NCBI GenBank assembly: GCA_905331475.1
Contig: CAJNYU010001130.1
Span: 31,287 to 95,286, forward strand
Length of the DNA stretch: 64,000 nucleotides
Source: Rotaria socialis
Taxonomy: Eukaryota; Rotifera; Eurotatoria; Philodinida; Philodinidae
Direction of reading: 5' to 3'
Shown: piece by piece, positions 53,530 through 64,000 of the stretch
Layout: every line of letters starts with the position of its first letter
How positions within the stretch are numbered: the stretch's first letter is position 1
The notes under the pieces: generated by a model
Told to the model about the DNA's origin: nothing
What the model saw: the letters and a program-made list of their open reading frames with translations, nothing else
Database searches by the model: none
Translations under genes and position numbers: made by a program

Positions 53530-53793
53530 ACAAAATAAAGTTCACCTAGAAATCGATCTGAACCAAAAAAAGTCATAGATGAACAATAAATTATCAGTGG
53601 TGCCGTTTGTGCTATTTTTGCAATATAATTGTATTGATCAAACGGTCGAATGTGTTTCAATAGATCCTGATTATTTAAAACGTAACTATAAAACTCTATA
53701 CAATTGTTTTGATTGTTCATCTTAAATTTTAATTCTGCACCAACAAGATCATTGTTCATATTATTTCGATGATTATTTCATTAAAGTTGTATG
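53530..53793 (-). CDS. Unassigned internal exon-like segment
   Basis: After the acceptor ...CACTTTCAG at 53,794 the frame is open for about 88 codons (AYNFNEIIIEIMNNDLVGAEL...SMTFFGSDRFLG) to a GTGAAC donor. The composition is protein-like. I do not recognise a domain. A short continuation after TATATAG (VYERKL, then stop at about 53,440) is possible. The neighbouring segment at 53,925-54,033 could be an upstream exon of the same gene. It may be a decayed copy. Confidence 0.35.
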
Positions 53794-53924
53794 CAGCTGA
53801 AAGTGAATTCAGAAGAATTATTTGGAACTGGTATATTAAAAAGTAAAATTCACTACTTCTTGTAAATTCGATGCATTTTCAGCATGGACTAGCAAAATAG
53901 AAGGAAAATGATTTTCAGAGTCTT

Positions 53925-54033
53925 GTCAAGGTTGTGGCACAGTGTTCTCTTGTAATGAATTTAGTACTTTATCAATTTCATCTTGTTGAATGAAAAACAT
54001 CTGATAAATACTAAATGATGCTTTCGTTTTTAT
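53925..54033 (-). CDS. Unassigned exon-like segment
   Basis: An acceptor TTTTGCAG is followed by IKTKASFSIYQMFFIQQDEI and DKVLNSLQENTVPQP, then TGA. The amphipathic, helix-like sequence and good acceptor suggest a real exon, either terminal or, if a GTGCCA donor is used before the stop, spliced on to 53,793. No domain recognised. Confidence 0.3.
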
Positions 54034-55404
54034 CTGCAAAATTCAAGTTTTTCACATGAAATTTGTTTATCAAAGGCATACTCTTAATTTAAGAGATATC
54101 AACAAAATAGTATTTTTTCTTCTTGCTTATTGTACTTGCGTCTTCAGTGAATCAGATGGAACACATTGCAAATCGCTGCTTAAGATGAAAAAGAACTATT
54201 TTTTTCCTTAGTGCCGGACCAGTTTAACATGATGACAATTTGTAGCGAAAATTTACTGATAATCGCATTACAAAATTATAAGAATGACTATTAGAATCAG
54301 TTTATTGATTGTGTCCAGTTATGGATGTAACTGTTTTATTTAGTTATTTTCGATTAAATAAAAGAAAGGATGTATGCATCTCTCAGAATCACACTAAAAA
54401 TTCACTTCATTTTTTCCAAATTAAAGAAAAATCTGAGGAAGTAGGCAAAATGCATTCGTGTCACCAATTTACCGCAACATTTGACAGTACTTGATATTAA
54501 AACATGTAGTCTTAGTATGTTTTACTGATGTTTCTGGTTGCTTAATATTTTAACTTTATTTAAGAATTGTATGTCGATCGACCAACAAAATCGAGTCAAT
54601 ATCACAAGTTAGTAGTTTTATTTGTGAGCATATTAGTGTACTTATTGATTATTACATCTTGAAAAAATGTACTTTTTTTCGACTGGTAAAGCAAGCAACA
54701 AATCATCAAGAACAAACCGAGTAGGTTAAATGAAAGTTTTCTATTAAAAAGAATTCATCGACGTTTTTCGACTGTTGATTCTTAATGAGAAAAGTCTTTA
54801 TTTTATGAATGAGTTTTATATTTTTTCACTGGTATTTGAAAGAAAGAAAATATCACCAAAAATCTTTTAGAGTTGTTGAGGAATATAAAAATAAGTTCTC
54901 TTGAATATTTCCAACAATCAAATTGCACTTCAATCATGAAAAAAGTAATTTGAATGAATAAACAATAAGATCATGCTACAGCATGAAAAATAATTTTTCT
55001 TCAAGAACTATATTGATGTTAGGAGATGAATATTAGTAATACGTTATTAGTTTTCTATTCATTATTTATTTAGTGTATTTAATGTTAACATTGTAATCAT
55101 CATTTCTCATTGTTGGAAAAAGAGCGATTTTTCCATGCTTAAAAATGAACTAGACCAGTGTTTCTTGTCAAAATTAATGTCCTGTCTTTGAAGCTTAGAA
55201 AGTCTTATCTTCAAATATGTTTCATTCTTTGTGAAAATACCTAAAAAGAAATAATACATAGTATCGAAGTGTCAAAGTAAACTTGAATTGCTACAAATAG
55301 TTTCTGTTGTTTGTTTTCGAGTCAAATAATCTGAAGGAGATTATGTCTGTTGTTATTTGATCTAGTAGGTAATTCAAATATTAGTGAGATATTATTGATA
55401 TATA
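54034..55404. other. Intergenic, no gene seen
   Basis: AT-rich. Short open frames (e.g. 54,309-54,494 plus) have no splice or domain support. Confidence 0.4.
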
Positions 55405-56300
55405 TATGTTTACGCAGATACACATTCGTATGCATTCGGAAATATAAAAATACTTCATCGATACAGCCATGCAAGAAGGAGGTCGTGTTGATTATTACTT
55501 TACTTTACAACAAGTTAATAATCAACCAATCAATGAAAGTAAAATGACTTTATTAAAAGCTTGTGATGCACATTATATTCAGCATGAAAATAAATGCGTT
55601 GATATCGGTACTGTTGGATGGTTCTTCAATCAATATACAGTTGAAAATCCTTGAGAAAGTCGATGGCCAATAACTAGCAGTAATAACAAAGGAAAAATCA
55701 ATTTAAAACGATATAAATATTTTATTTTTCTGAATTCATCAATATGCAGTCCTTTTTTTCCTCCTTATTTTATTGAATTAGTATTACAGTCGAACAATAA
55801 TTACTATTGGTATTCGATATTTACAAATCGTACTGATAGTAAAATAAAACTAGTCGGATGTACAATAACTTGTGAAACAGTTCCACACGTTCAAAGTTAT
55901 TTATTAGTTACTGATTTCACTGGCTTATCATTATTATTAAAACCCGGCAGTTGGGATGCAAGAAGAAATATTTGCTTGTTATCCAGCTAAAGATCGCGTC
56001 TCGATCTATAGTGAATTACCATCATCAAATCAAATATTAAAATCGTGTTATATGATTGATTCTCTTTTAACAAAATATCAGAAAATTAATTTCACTGATC
56101 GACGTAATTGGTTTTGTAATTCAAATAAAAATCCATATAAAGACAAAGCTTTCGAAGTTACATAATTGGAGCTATATGAAGCTGTTTTGGTTAAATATAA
56201 TGATTTGGAATTTTTAAAAGATGCTAGAGATAAAGCCAAACTATATCAGAAATGGGTCAATGATATCAAACAAATAAAAAAAAGAATTTTAAACAATTAG
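55405..56300 (+). pseudogene. Decayed glycosyltransferase-like gene
   Basis: Consecutive frames read YADTHSYAFGNIK, then YFIDTAMQEGGRVDYYF, an aromatic/Asn-rich middle (QHENKCVDIGTVGWFF), FIFLNSSICSPFFPPYF, FTNRTDSKIKLVGCTITCE and HVQSYLLVTDFTGL, then FACYPAKDRVSIYSE and a Lys-rich tail ending in TAG at 56,298-56,300. Reading it needs two frame changes (about 55,450 and 55,960) and passes two in-frame stops (TGA at 55,652, TAA at 56,163). The FLNSS...PPYF, LVG-T-C and ATD-like blocks resemble, from memory, a family of glycosyltransferase-related proteins found in protists and bdelloids; that family label is tentative. Several separate lesions show it is not functional. There is no intron, so it could be an old intronless transferred or retroposed gene. 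Confidence 0.65.
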
Positions 56301-57760
56301 TGAATTTCGCGTTGATCAATTTTTCTTTTAGTTATAGAATCATAAGTTTATAATGATTTTTATTCAAGTTTGATAATAATTGTAATAAGTTAGTTACTTT
56401 TTCAATAGAGAAAATCAGATAGAATTTCCTACGATACTAACCAATAAGTGATGTTATAGAATGGTACTGAAAAGAATATTCATTTCACTTTGATTTTCTA
56501 CTCGGTTGTTCGCTGAATTTTGAATTTGTATTTTAACATTTACTTTCCTCTCTTGAGAAGAATAGTTACAGTTACAGTTATACTGCAGTAGGAGATATAA
56601 ATGAAAAAAAATCGACTCCAGGAGCCTTACTTCGGTATCATATCGGAATCAAAATCGTAAAAATCGTATAATCGAGCTCCATATTTGTAGGTCAAATCTG
56701 TTTTTTCACTTACTGAAAAAAGAACTTGAGTTTTACAATTCTACTTGACTGTTTCTTCTCTAATATTTATCTCCTGGTATTGGAAAAATACCAAGAAAAA
56801 AAGACGTAACTTAGCCATTCAATATCTACAGAAGGCATCGAAGAAAAGAACTTAGAAATACGGGGAAAACTATTTTAATAAACTTTCTCTCAATAGACTT
56901 GAATTATGTAGTATTTTGAATTTTTTTCAATGCTTTCAGTGTATCGAAACATGTCATAAATCACTTTTTATTTAACAGCCATGCTGATATTCAACTGAAT
57001 AATGACAGGGCCTTTGTTCATGTTGCTCTTTATAGTGTTATTTACGATCAAAAACTAGCGATGATAATATTTTTTGACGGGACAATAATCATTGCAAAAA
57101 AAACCGCACGTTAACTAATTTCATAGAAACAAATACTGGATAGTAACTGAATAAATTCAATTGCCATTGAACATATGTTAGTGGACAGATGGTGAGACGT
57201 TCAAGTGTTTGTCGTTGAAAGTATCAGGATTTAGTCATACCATTTGATGTAATTATTCATGAACGGAATCGTGATATAGTGGCTGCCAGGAAAGTAGATC
57301 ACTGTGAAAGCCTTACTAGTTACAGATAAACCTATTGCGATGGTTTGTATGTGTGTAATGTTGGTTATCATTTTATCAACAACGATTTTAATCACATGCA
57401 TGTACACCCTCGTGTACGTCTTGTCCAAAGAGTTATCTCACACTGTCATATCAAAATAGTTAGTTCTCTTTTTCTTCGTAATTATATATAAAGATGAGAT
57501 CGAACTAAATTTCAGATAGGAACACTTTCGGCATCGTGATTAATTAATTTAATATATTATGTTAAAATAAGATAAATCATGAGTTCAAAAGTTAAGTGAA
57601 TATTGTTCGCCTGTCAATATATGTACAATTTCTGCAAAATAAAACGATGAACAGCGACATTAAAATTGATTGTAACAATGCATGCCTTTTCTCTTACTTT
57701 TTTTCACCTTTTCTAGCAAGTAGCATAGAAGAAACGTGCATCACAAGTAACAATACTTGA
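56301..57760. other. Intergenic, no supported gene
   Basis: A minus-strand 65-codon frame at 57,231-57,428 has fairly protein-like composition but neither an ATG start nor splice partners. The right end would hold the 3' untranslated region of the protease gene. Confidence 0.4.
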
Positions 57761-60633
57761 TTAACCCGACCCATAATAACCCGAGCTCGGATTGTTTGGA
57801 GGAAAGCCGCTAAAGTTTCCAGTACTTCCTGCATAGTTACCTACTCGAATGATATAACTGACTGTTTTCTTTTTAATTAAATACTAAGATATTTACCAGG
57901 ATATTGATTTCCAAATGTATCACCTCGAAAATTAGCATCTAAACAACGAAGTTCTTTATAGGTTCAAAATGTAATCTTTTTTACCAGTATAAGGTTGACC
58001 ATATTGGGTGTTACTCCACTGGAGCTGATTTTGTGGATTTATTTGATTATTGTTCCACGTCTCCTGGCCAAATGCATTGTTAACCGGGTTGGCTTGATTC
58101 ATATTACTATTATTCCAATGTTGTTGATCGGGTGCCCCTAATTGATAATTGTTGTGACTCACTTGCTGAAACTGGTTGGGTTGCCAACTTTGTTGGTTTA
58201 CTTGATCATACTGCCCTCCAGTGAATTGACTGTTATTGGAATTATACTGTTGATTGAGCTGATTCTGATCCCACAGTTGCGCAAGTGTATTGTTTTCGCC
58301 ATAGTGCTGATGAGCAGGATTATTATCCCATGATTGTTGACTTGGCTGATTAAATTGGTTAGGACTCCAATTTTGCTGGCCGAACTGATTGTTTACCCAA
58401 TTTTGTTGATCAAGCTGATTTGCACATGAATTTAACTGATAGCACGAATTATCACCAAGACTTGATTGAGATCCTGATAAAACTTACAAAAAAGAAGATC
58501 TCTCAATATAGACAAGCTTAGAAAAGCTATTCGTTTTCGAATGTAATCCTGGTTCTGAAATCATGAGAATAAACTAACCTCCTCCAGGATATTGCTGTTG
58601 ATAATTATCATAAGGATTATTTGTATTCATCGAATAACTATTTCCTGTGAAGAATGAATCTATGAAAATTCTATACACTCTCTAAAAATCAGGTTCGTAC
58701 CAGATGCATTTGTAGCAGCGAGATTGTCATCTTCGTTTACATCCTGTATTTCTACATTATTGTCAGTATCATCATAACCATTATTGTACGTAAGAATATT
58801 CTGATAGTTGACTGTATCATTCCTATCCCAATATTCTTCACCGAAGTTAGTGTTAGTCAATTTTCGAATTGCCCACACATCAAAACAATGTTCTGGATCT
58901 GTCATATATTCATATGGAATATAACAGTATCCATTTTCACCCTAAAAATACCATACAAAGAAAAACGATTGTTTACCCTAAGAACCAATTAGATGAAACA
59001 TCGACTTTTTATCTAGATACTTCTACTAATTTAATTAACATTGACTAGCTTCATTTTAAAACTCTAATCCTAAATTAGAAGATCTTCGAATGAACTCATA
59101 ATATTGCTCAATATTAAAATTTAAATGTGGACTTTCTTCAAAGGCATGAATAGAGCGACCAAAAATCAATAAACTAATGAAATGCGAAATTTCATTCTTT
59201 TAAGATTGGAAACATACCCTTTAGTCTAGTCTTATGAATTTCTAGAGAAATTCTACGCAAATTTTACTTTTTAAATCTCGATTTAAATACTGTTGGGATC
59301 TTCTCAGCTTCATATGACAACTATTTTATTATTGACGCAAATCTTATGTAAATCGGCGGTTTCCAGTTCAGAGGGTATTGAAATGTTTGAACTAAATATT
59401 TTTTCATCAAAAATATATCTGGACGTTCCAAATGAAGAAATTCGTGCAAAATAACGTCACTGTCCTAATACACTTATTCCTTCGATGATTGCAGTATAAT
59501 CTTCTATATGACCCAGAAATATGTAAATTACACTAATAATCGAAAACATATAGTGACTCATCAACAAAAGATTTGAATTGATAAAACTTCAAAAGCTATT
59601 TTAATCTCAACTGATGTAGTCACAAGATTATATGAAAAATAATTTTCTCGTCACTTCTTTAAATCCTTAATAACACAAGTTATACTATATAAATATCCAA
59701 GTAAATCAATTATATGCTTACCCATTTTTCTCCCCATGAATTTCGAACAATAAAAACTTTCGATCGATCGCTGTAGCCAACTGCCAAAAGCGCATGACTA
59801 AAAAGTGTTCAGACAAGAAAAATATTATGATCAACTTTTTCTTATGCATATGAAAACGACTACCAGCCGTGTGTCTTTCGATTTTTCGCCGATGCATCAG
59901 GCATCGGTACTAAACCTGTTTCCGTTGCCTTATCAAATGATGAATAGAGTCTTAAACCAAATGCAAATGGATATCCTTGTGCCAAGCATGATTTCATTTC
60001 AAATAAATTAATATCAACTTCGAATGCTTCTGAAATCGTATGATTTTTGGCTTCTTGATAGGCCTGATCATTCGGACGAGTATTCACTTTTGAAACATTG
60101 TATGCCCAGATAGATTCGAGGCAAGTACCGAATTCTTCGAGTGCCTCAATAGCACTGGTCATGGAACAACCAGAATCAGTGACAGAACCAAACTTTTTGT
60201 TTTTTGCTCGAGCATTATAATAAATAAATAATCGACTGACATCAGTATTTCGTCCATTATCTTTTTTTGTCAAATATTCATATGCTCCTAGATTTACATA
60301 AATGGCAAAGTTCAATGAAAAACCGTGCATCTTTATTCTCACCTGCTAGAGCATTAGCCGCACTGAAAACAAAACAGCATAAAAATAAATATACGTAGAT
60401 TGAATATATTATCGAAATAGTTACCAACTGCCGATTTTCGATTGGTCTTCGACTGTAGTCATGTCTTTTCGAAGATCAACCTTAGGAGGAAGTTCTTTTT
60501 GAGTGTAAACTATATTATCACGAAAGGCTCGGCATAGGTTACGCTTGCTTGGTAAACGATTCGATGGTATAATACCGTTTAAACGATGCTTTTGAGCATT
60601 GATTTTGTTGATCAAATAAGTTTTTATTGTCAT
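57761..60633 (-). CDS. Papain-family (C1) cysteine protease with a long Q/N/W-rich C-terminal tail
   Basis: Exon 1 (60,633-60,425) gives MTIKTYLINKINAQKHRLNG with no signal peptide, then PPKVDLRKDM and DQSKIGSC. The oxyanion Gln is residue 64 and the catalytic Cys, residue 70, is created across the junction with a 20-nt micro-exon (60,362-60,343). Exon 3 (60,288-about 59,865) carries the middle of the fold. The catalytic His lies in GCHALLAVGY and the Asn in VRNSWGEKWGENG, split by an 0.8-kb intron. All catalytic residues are present. After IRKLTN the protein continues as an acidic Asn/Asp stretch and then about 200 residues of repeats such as QQNW, NQFGQQNW and QQSWDNN, ending GYYGSG and TAA at 57,761. 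The protease lacks a propeptide of normal size and a secretion signal. A cytosolic role or unusual secretion is therefore possible; alternatively a 5' exon is missing. Confidence 0.85.
57960..58480 (-). repeat. Coding Q/N/W-rich degenerate repeats (prion-like tail of the protease)
   Basis: The exon repeats a loose unit of about 10-14 residues of the type NQ(F/L)xQQxWxxN roughly ten times. Gln plus Asn exceed 40% by eye and Trp recurs at regular steps. The overlapping frames on both strands are by-products. Confidence 0.8.
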
Positions 60634-61790
60634 TATTTAGGATAAATACAATGGTGCTGTTTTATAAACTCAATGAAATTCGTGTCGTCCTTTGTTCTTT
60701 TATAATATGCATTACTCAGATTTTATTGTTGGAAATTTAATTTTTGCCCTTTCTGCCTGCGTATTCTTTTTTATCGGCACATGCTGTTTGTTATTGTTTT
60801 TATACAACAAAATAAAGAGAAATTTGTGCTGAATCATTCCAACCTTTCTTCTGTTACTGCCTCTCGCCGTTCTCTCTGTTGCATGTTCCCAGTAACTAAG
60901 CACCAATAAACATAAGAATAGAACAGGCTACGAAAAAGACGTAAAATATGGATAATGAAGCCCTTGGAGGAAAAACAAAATTTAACCTATCAAGCAACTG
61001 TACCGGAGAGTCGCTAGTCGAAGTTACATTTTTGTCAAATATACTGTTGCAAGCTAAGAGTAAATCCATGATAAGATTCTATAATTCAACTAATTATCAC
61101 ATAGTGTGAAAAAGTTAAATAATCGAAGTTAAATGTCCTCTTGATATTACTAAGTCATGAATTTGAAAATTTGCTACGTTCACTAAGACCATTACGAAAA
61201 AACAATTTGAATACTATTCGATTTCATTTGCATTTTTATATTTCACAAAGTAGATTTAGTCATACTGCGGAGCTATTCGAAGTTTTTTGCTTCTGCACAT
61301 AGATTGGTTGCGATGTATGATCATTAGTGAAGCAAGTCTACCGCTGCTCACTTAACATACATGCTCGTTCAATGGAGAGGAAAAAGCTACTAAAGAATCG
61401 TGAATAAACTTTAATGCATTAGTTATCGATTTTTCATTGTTCTTTTTTCCATTTGTATGTGTGTCGTGTGATTATTTTCTCATTAGTGATGCAACATTAT
61501 AGACCAAGTTACATATTTTCTCATCATTATTTTTGTGGTCGAGTCGAAAATATACTTGATAAATAAGTTTCCGCTTTCAACTTATCTCGAAACTCACACA
61601 GAAACCGTCTAACTGCTACTATTTCATGGTTCTCAAGACAAGCGTATACTGTTTGTACATTAGTTAACAGTGAACTAGACTTTTGAATTCCCTGGGACTC
61701 GTCATATGTACTCATTGGTTTCAAGAAAAAATTGAAACAAATGACAAAAACAAAACATATCGTTATGAACTTTTTCGTTTATTGCATTGC
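60634..61790. other. Upstream region of the protease and unassigned DNA
   Basis: TTATAAAAG on the minus strand at about 60,696-60,704 is a candidate TATA box for the protease, about 70 nt from its ATG. Minus-strand open segments at 60,712-60,906 and 61,527-61,724 have no splice or domain support. Confidence 0.35.
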
Positions 61791-61791
61791 A

Positions 61792-61971
61792 GGTACACAC
61801 TGTTGGAAAGTGCCATATTATTATTTTTGACTATTATTCATACCTTATTCGGATCAATTATATCCGAGGCAATATTTTGTTGTTTATTTACGATCTTAAA
61901 TTCTTTGTCGATCTCTGATAAACCAATAAAAGACAAAAACGATGATGCAAAACTTGTAAAATCTGGCTAAT
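61792..61971 (+). CDS. Weak candidate for a terminal exon with membrane segments
   Basis: After the acceptor TTGCATTGCAG the frame reads YTLLESAILLFLTIIHTLFG, then a second hydrophobic stretch (IFCCLFTILNSLSI) and a charged tail KPIKDKNDDAKLVKSG before TAA. This would suit a membrane-protein C-terminus. No upstream exon was found. The segment abuts the opposite-strand GPCR remnant, where the seventh helix would be expected, so it could also be antisense noise. Confidence 0.25.
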
Positions 61972-62545
61972 AATGAACGATAATATCAATGATCTGTTCA
62001 CCAAATGATGGATCATGAAACGTTTGTCGTAAGATTATGGCGACCCAAGGCATCAAAATTATTAAAGTCATCAAACTCATTGCTAACAATTGTACAATCA
62101 TTCTACTATTTTTTTTCTATTTTTTCGATACCGATATCGATGCTGATACTTGTTGTTGACACACAATAATATGGCTAATCATAAGTAAATTGAAAATCAA
62201 TAGAATGCAACATGGTAACAGTAGATTAACAATGATATCATAAGTCTTTTGAGTAAAAGTATATAAATAATATGCAACTCCACGAACAAATGTACTTCAG
62301 TCATACGCATGATTCGGTTTGCATGGAAAAAATAGAACAAGATACGTGTACACACCAAAAACATAAAAAATAAGGAATTCCAATAGGATATAGTGAGATA
62401 ATAGCTTATATTTCATAATATACTGTTTATGAAATACTAAGAAGTATCGTTCAATAGATGCATACATAGTTAGAAATAAAGATGTACCTTCAAGAATATA
62501 ATCCGAAAAAGTCCAAAATAGGCATGTATTTGTTGTCGGTGCATA
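61967..62545 (-). pseudogene. Truncated rhodopsin-type GPCR pseudogene
   Basis: After an acceptor (...TTTCATTAG) the minus-strand frame reads TCLFWTFSDYILEGTSLF, then TMYASIERYFLVFHKQY. This is transmembrane helix 3 followed by ERY, the counterpart of the DRY motif. Helix 4 (LEFLIFYVFGVYTYLVLFF), helix 5 (IVNLLLPCCILLIFNLLMI) and helix 6 (MIVQLLAMSLMTLIILMPW) follow. There are in-frame stops in the second extracellular loop (TGA, about 62,297) and the third intracellular loop (TAG, about 62,123). Helices 1-2 are not found upstream and helix 7 is missing after FGEQIIDI. The pattern resembles the large, expanded peptide-receptor-like GPCR families of rotifers. It is clearly non-functional here. 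Confidence 0.75.
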
Positions 62546-63576
62546 ACCTAATGAAAGATAGTATAATGAAAATTTTAATTATGCACTCTGTTAGACTAGT
62601 TTTATTAGATGTGTCTTCCGATAAAATTCAATTATTCATAATTATTTCAACAAAGCATAATATTCTGTTAATTGACAGTAATACTATTTTTTCTGTGATC
62701 GAGAAAATGAAGAAGCATCTGCAAGCTATTTTTAATAAGGCAATAAAACTCTTTTTTGTCTATTCTTTATATGAACTATGATGACAAAGGTGAACTCGGT
62801 ATAGAATAATCTGCCAACAACATGCATGTCTTACTCTGTTAGTTGCAATAATAGGTTTCTGAAAAAACAGCAAGGAAAACGTATTTTTCAAAACTTGAAA
62901 ATATCTACTTAGATGGCTACTTTCTTCCGATAGAACACGAGATAAAGTATTTCTGAAGCTTTTTCTTATCAGTGAACTCATGTCATTTCTCTTTTAACAC
63001 AAGGAGAATTAATGTACAGTTTACAAATCATGAAGTAGAAAAACAAAAAGAGGAAAATAATGGGAAAGATACTAAAAAAGATTCCTGAACATCACTTTCT
63101 CATTTGATATGCAAACATTACAGGATATCAATATATTATTGTTGAAAAATATTTCATCAGCTTTCGAAATTAAATAGCCACAACGTTTCAAAATCACTAA
63201 ATATATTCCAAGAAAGTTAACAAAGTGCCTCAGAAAATTGGAATATTCTTTATGATTTTTTACTTGCTAACAACATTATATTCATTTGTTTATGAAATTT
63301 TCTTTCATTCTCTTATCAGCAAATAAAATCATTTATCAATTCCCAGTTACTTCAAATATAATAATAAATATCAATCTAATGATGAAATAGATCTTTTTGT
63401 TTTGGATACTTTTGCAATTCACCAAAATATTGTCATGTTTTTCACATAAAACTCATGAAAGTCAGGTCTTTTTTAAAGTTTCGGAAGTTAATTGAGGTAG
63501 GATGAGTAACGTTTTGACTCTATCCATAATAAAATAAATAAGTTCGAAAAGTTGAAATTGTTTGCATTCTCTATTA
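62546..63576. other. Intergenic, no supported gene
   Basis: AT-rich. The plus-strand frame at 62,482-62,781 is mainly antisense to the GPCR remnant. The minus-strand frame at 62,760-62,981 has no domain features. Confidence 0.4.
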
Positions 63577-63740
63577 TTAAGTAAAATCATCGAGTAATTC
63601 AGATGGAAATAGACTATCAGTATATTTTGTTGTCAGCTTAATTGATGTATTTTCATCATCACGTTTCTTTTCATCTGATTTTGTGTCATATTCGGATACA
63701 TAAATGGCGAGTATGCCGTCATGATTCTCATTTATAAAAT
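63577..63740 (-). CDS. Candidate terminal exon of an unknown gene
   Basis: A minus-strand frame reads NHDGILAIYVSEYDTKSDEK, then KRDDENTSIKLTTKYTDSLF and PSELLDDFT before TAA at 63,577. An AG acceptor (ATAAATGAG) precedes it. The composition is strongly protein-like: charged, with a typical acidic C-terminus. No upstream exon was identified and the family is not recognised. Confidence 0.3.
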
Positions 63741-63913
63741 GTTAAATGGAATCAAATTTTTGACAGTCAGTATTAGAATTGGAAAACCATTATATATATT
63801 AAAGTTGATTAGGCATATCAATTAAAAATATGACTTATACGAAAAACTCAGCACCGAACAGATAAGATATTTTTTATATACTACTTGATACATTGTGATA
63901 CCCAAGGGGGAAA

Positions 63914-64000
63914 GTGCTGGCTCCAAGCACCAAAATTTACTATAAAGTGCTGAAGGTGCTGAACAGGTGCCGGAGGTGCTGAGCAGGTGCTGAAGGTGCT
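63914..64000. repeat. GTGCTGA minisatellite, cut by the window end
   Basis: From about 63,947 units of 9 and 11 bp alternate (GTGCTGAAG, GTGCTGAACAG, GTGCCGGAG, GTGCTGAGCAG), giving a 20-bp period that continues to the last base. A related GTGCTGG...CCAAGCACC inverted pair precedes it. It is much richer in G+C than its surroundings. Confidence 0.8.

Noticed and set aside
57231..57428. 65-codon minus-strand frame
   Set aside because: No ATG start, donor or acceptor in useful positions and no domain pattern.

Overview
This is an AT-rich (roughly 70% A+T) metazoan nuclear window. Genes have many short introns (often 45-70 nt, GT-AG) and lie close together on both strands, with non-coding, repeat-bearing stretches between them. 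Interstitial telomere-like (TGTGGG)n tracts, short genes with compact introns and the gene families present suggest a bdelloid rotifer (Rotaria/Adineta type). That assignment is an inference; no rRNA or mitochondrial marker is present. I found no rRNA, tRNA or CRISPR feature. One ambiguous base (N) lies at about 38,572. Layout: (1) 0-4 kb: one candidate first exon running off the left edge, then mostly non-coding DNA with a roughly 490-bp internally deleted LINE copy flanked by an 11-bp target duplication. (2) 4.2-13.5 kb: three secreted, chitin-binding/EGF-type genes. The large minus-strand gene carries a ten-cysteine Frizzled-type CRD, three chitin-binding (CBM14-like) modules, two EGF modules, long low-complexity linkers and two furin-like sites. 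Divergent from it are two tandem paralogues with EGF repeats and a C-terminal chitin-binding-like module. Together they look like an extracellular-matrix or integument gene cluster. (3) 13.9-22.9 kb: mitochondrial CLPX (minus) divergent from a ZFR-like zinc-finger/DZF gene (plus). (4) 23.0-35.3 kb: a long minus-strand gene with about seven PLAT/LH2 domains (LOXHD1-like) interrupted by a very low-complexity region, tail-to-tail with ZFR. (5) 36.0-37.0 kb: a compact two-exon RNase Z-like metallo-beta-lactamase-fold gene. (6) 37-43.7 kb: gene-poor, with CG-rich palindromic repeats, telomere-like tracts, a CAGTG-rich block and a clear hAT-type MITE. (7) 43.8-45.8 kb: a protein kinase with two N-terminal ZZ zinc fingers. 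(8) 46-56.3 kb: a probable solo LTR, a second CCGCGG-type repeat block, a tiny two-exon PMP3/UPF0057 membrane protein gene, a 3.9-kb foldback element with about 0.85-kb inverted arms and TA flanks, unassigned exon-like segments and a decayed probable glycosyltransferase pseudogene. (9) 57.7-60.6 kb: a papain-family (C1) cysteine protease with a long Q/N/W-rich, prion-like tail. (10) 61-64 kb: a truncated GPCR pseudogene, two weak terminal-exon candidates and a GTGCTGA-type minisatellite cut by the window end. The most unusual items are the Frizzled-CRD/chitin-binding mosaic, the ZZ-ZZ-kinase, the protease with a prion-like tail, the foldback element and the CCGCGG palindromic repeat islands. 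Exon boundaries were read by eye from GT-AG sites and frame continuity and have not been tested against transcripts.
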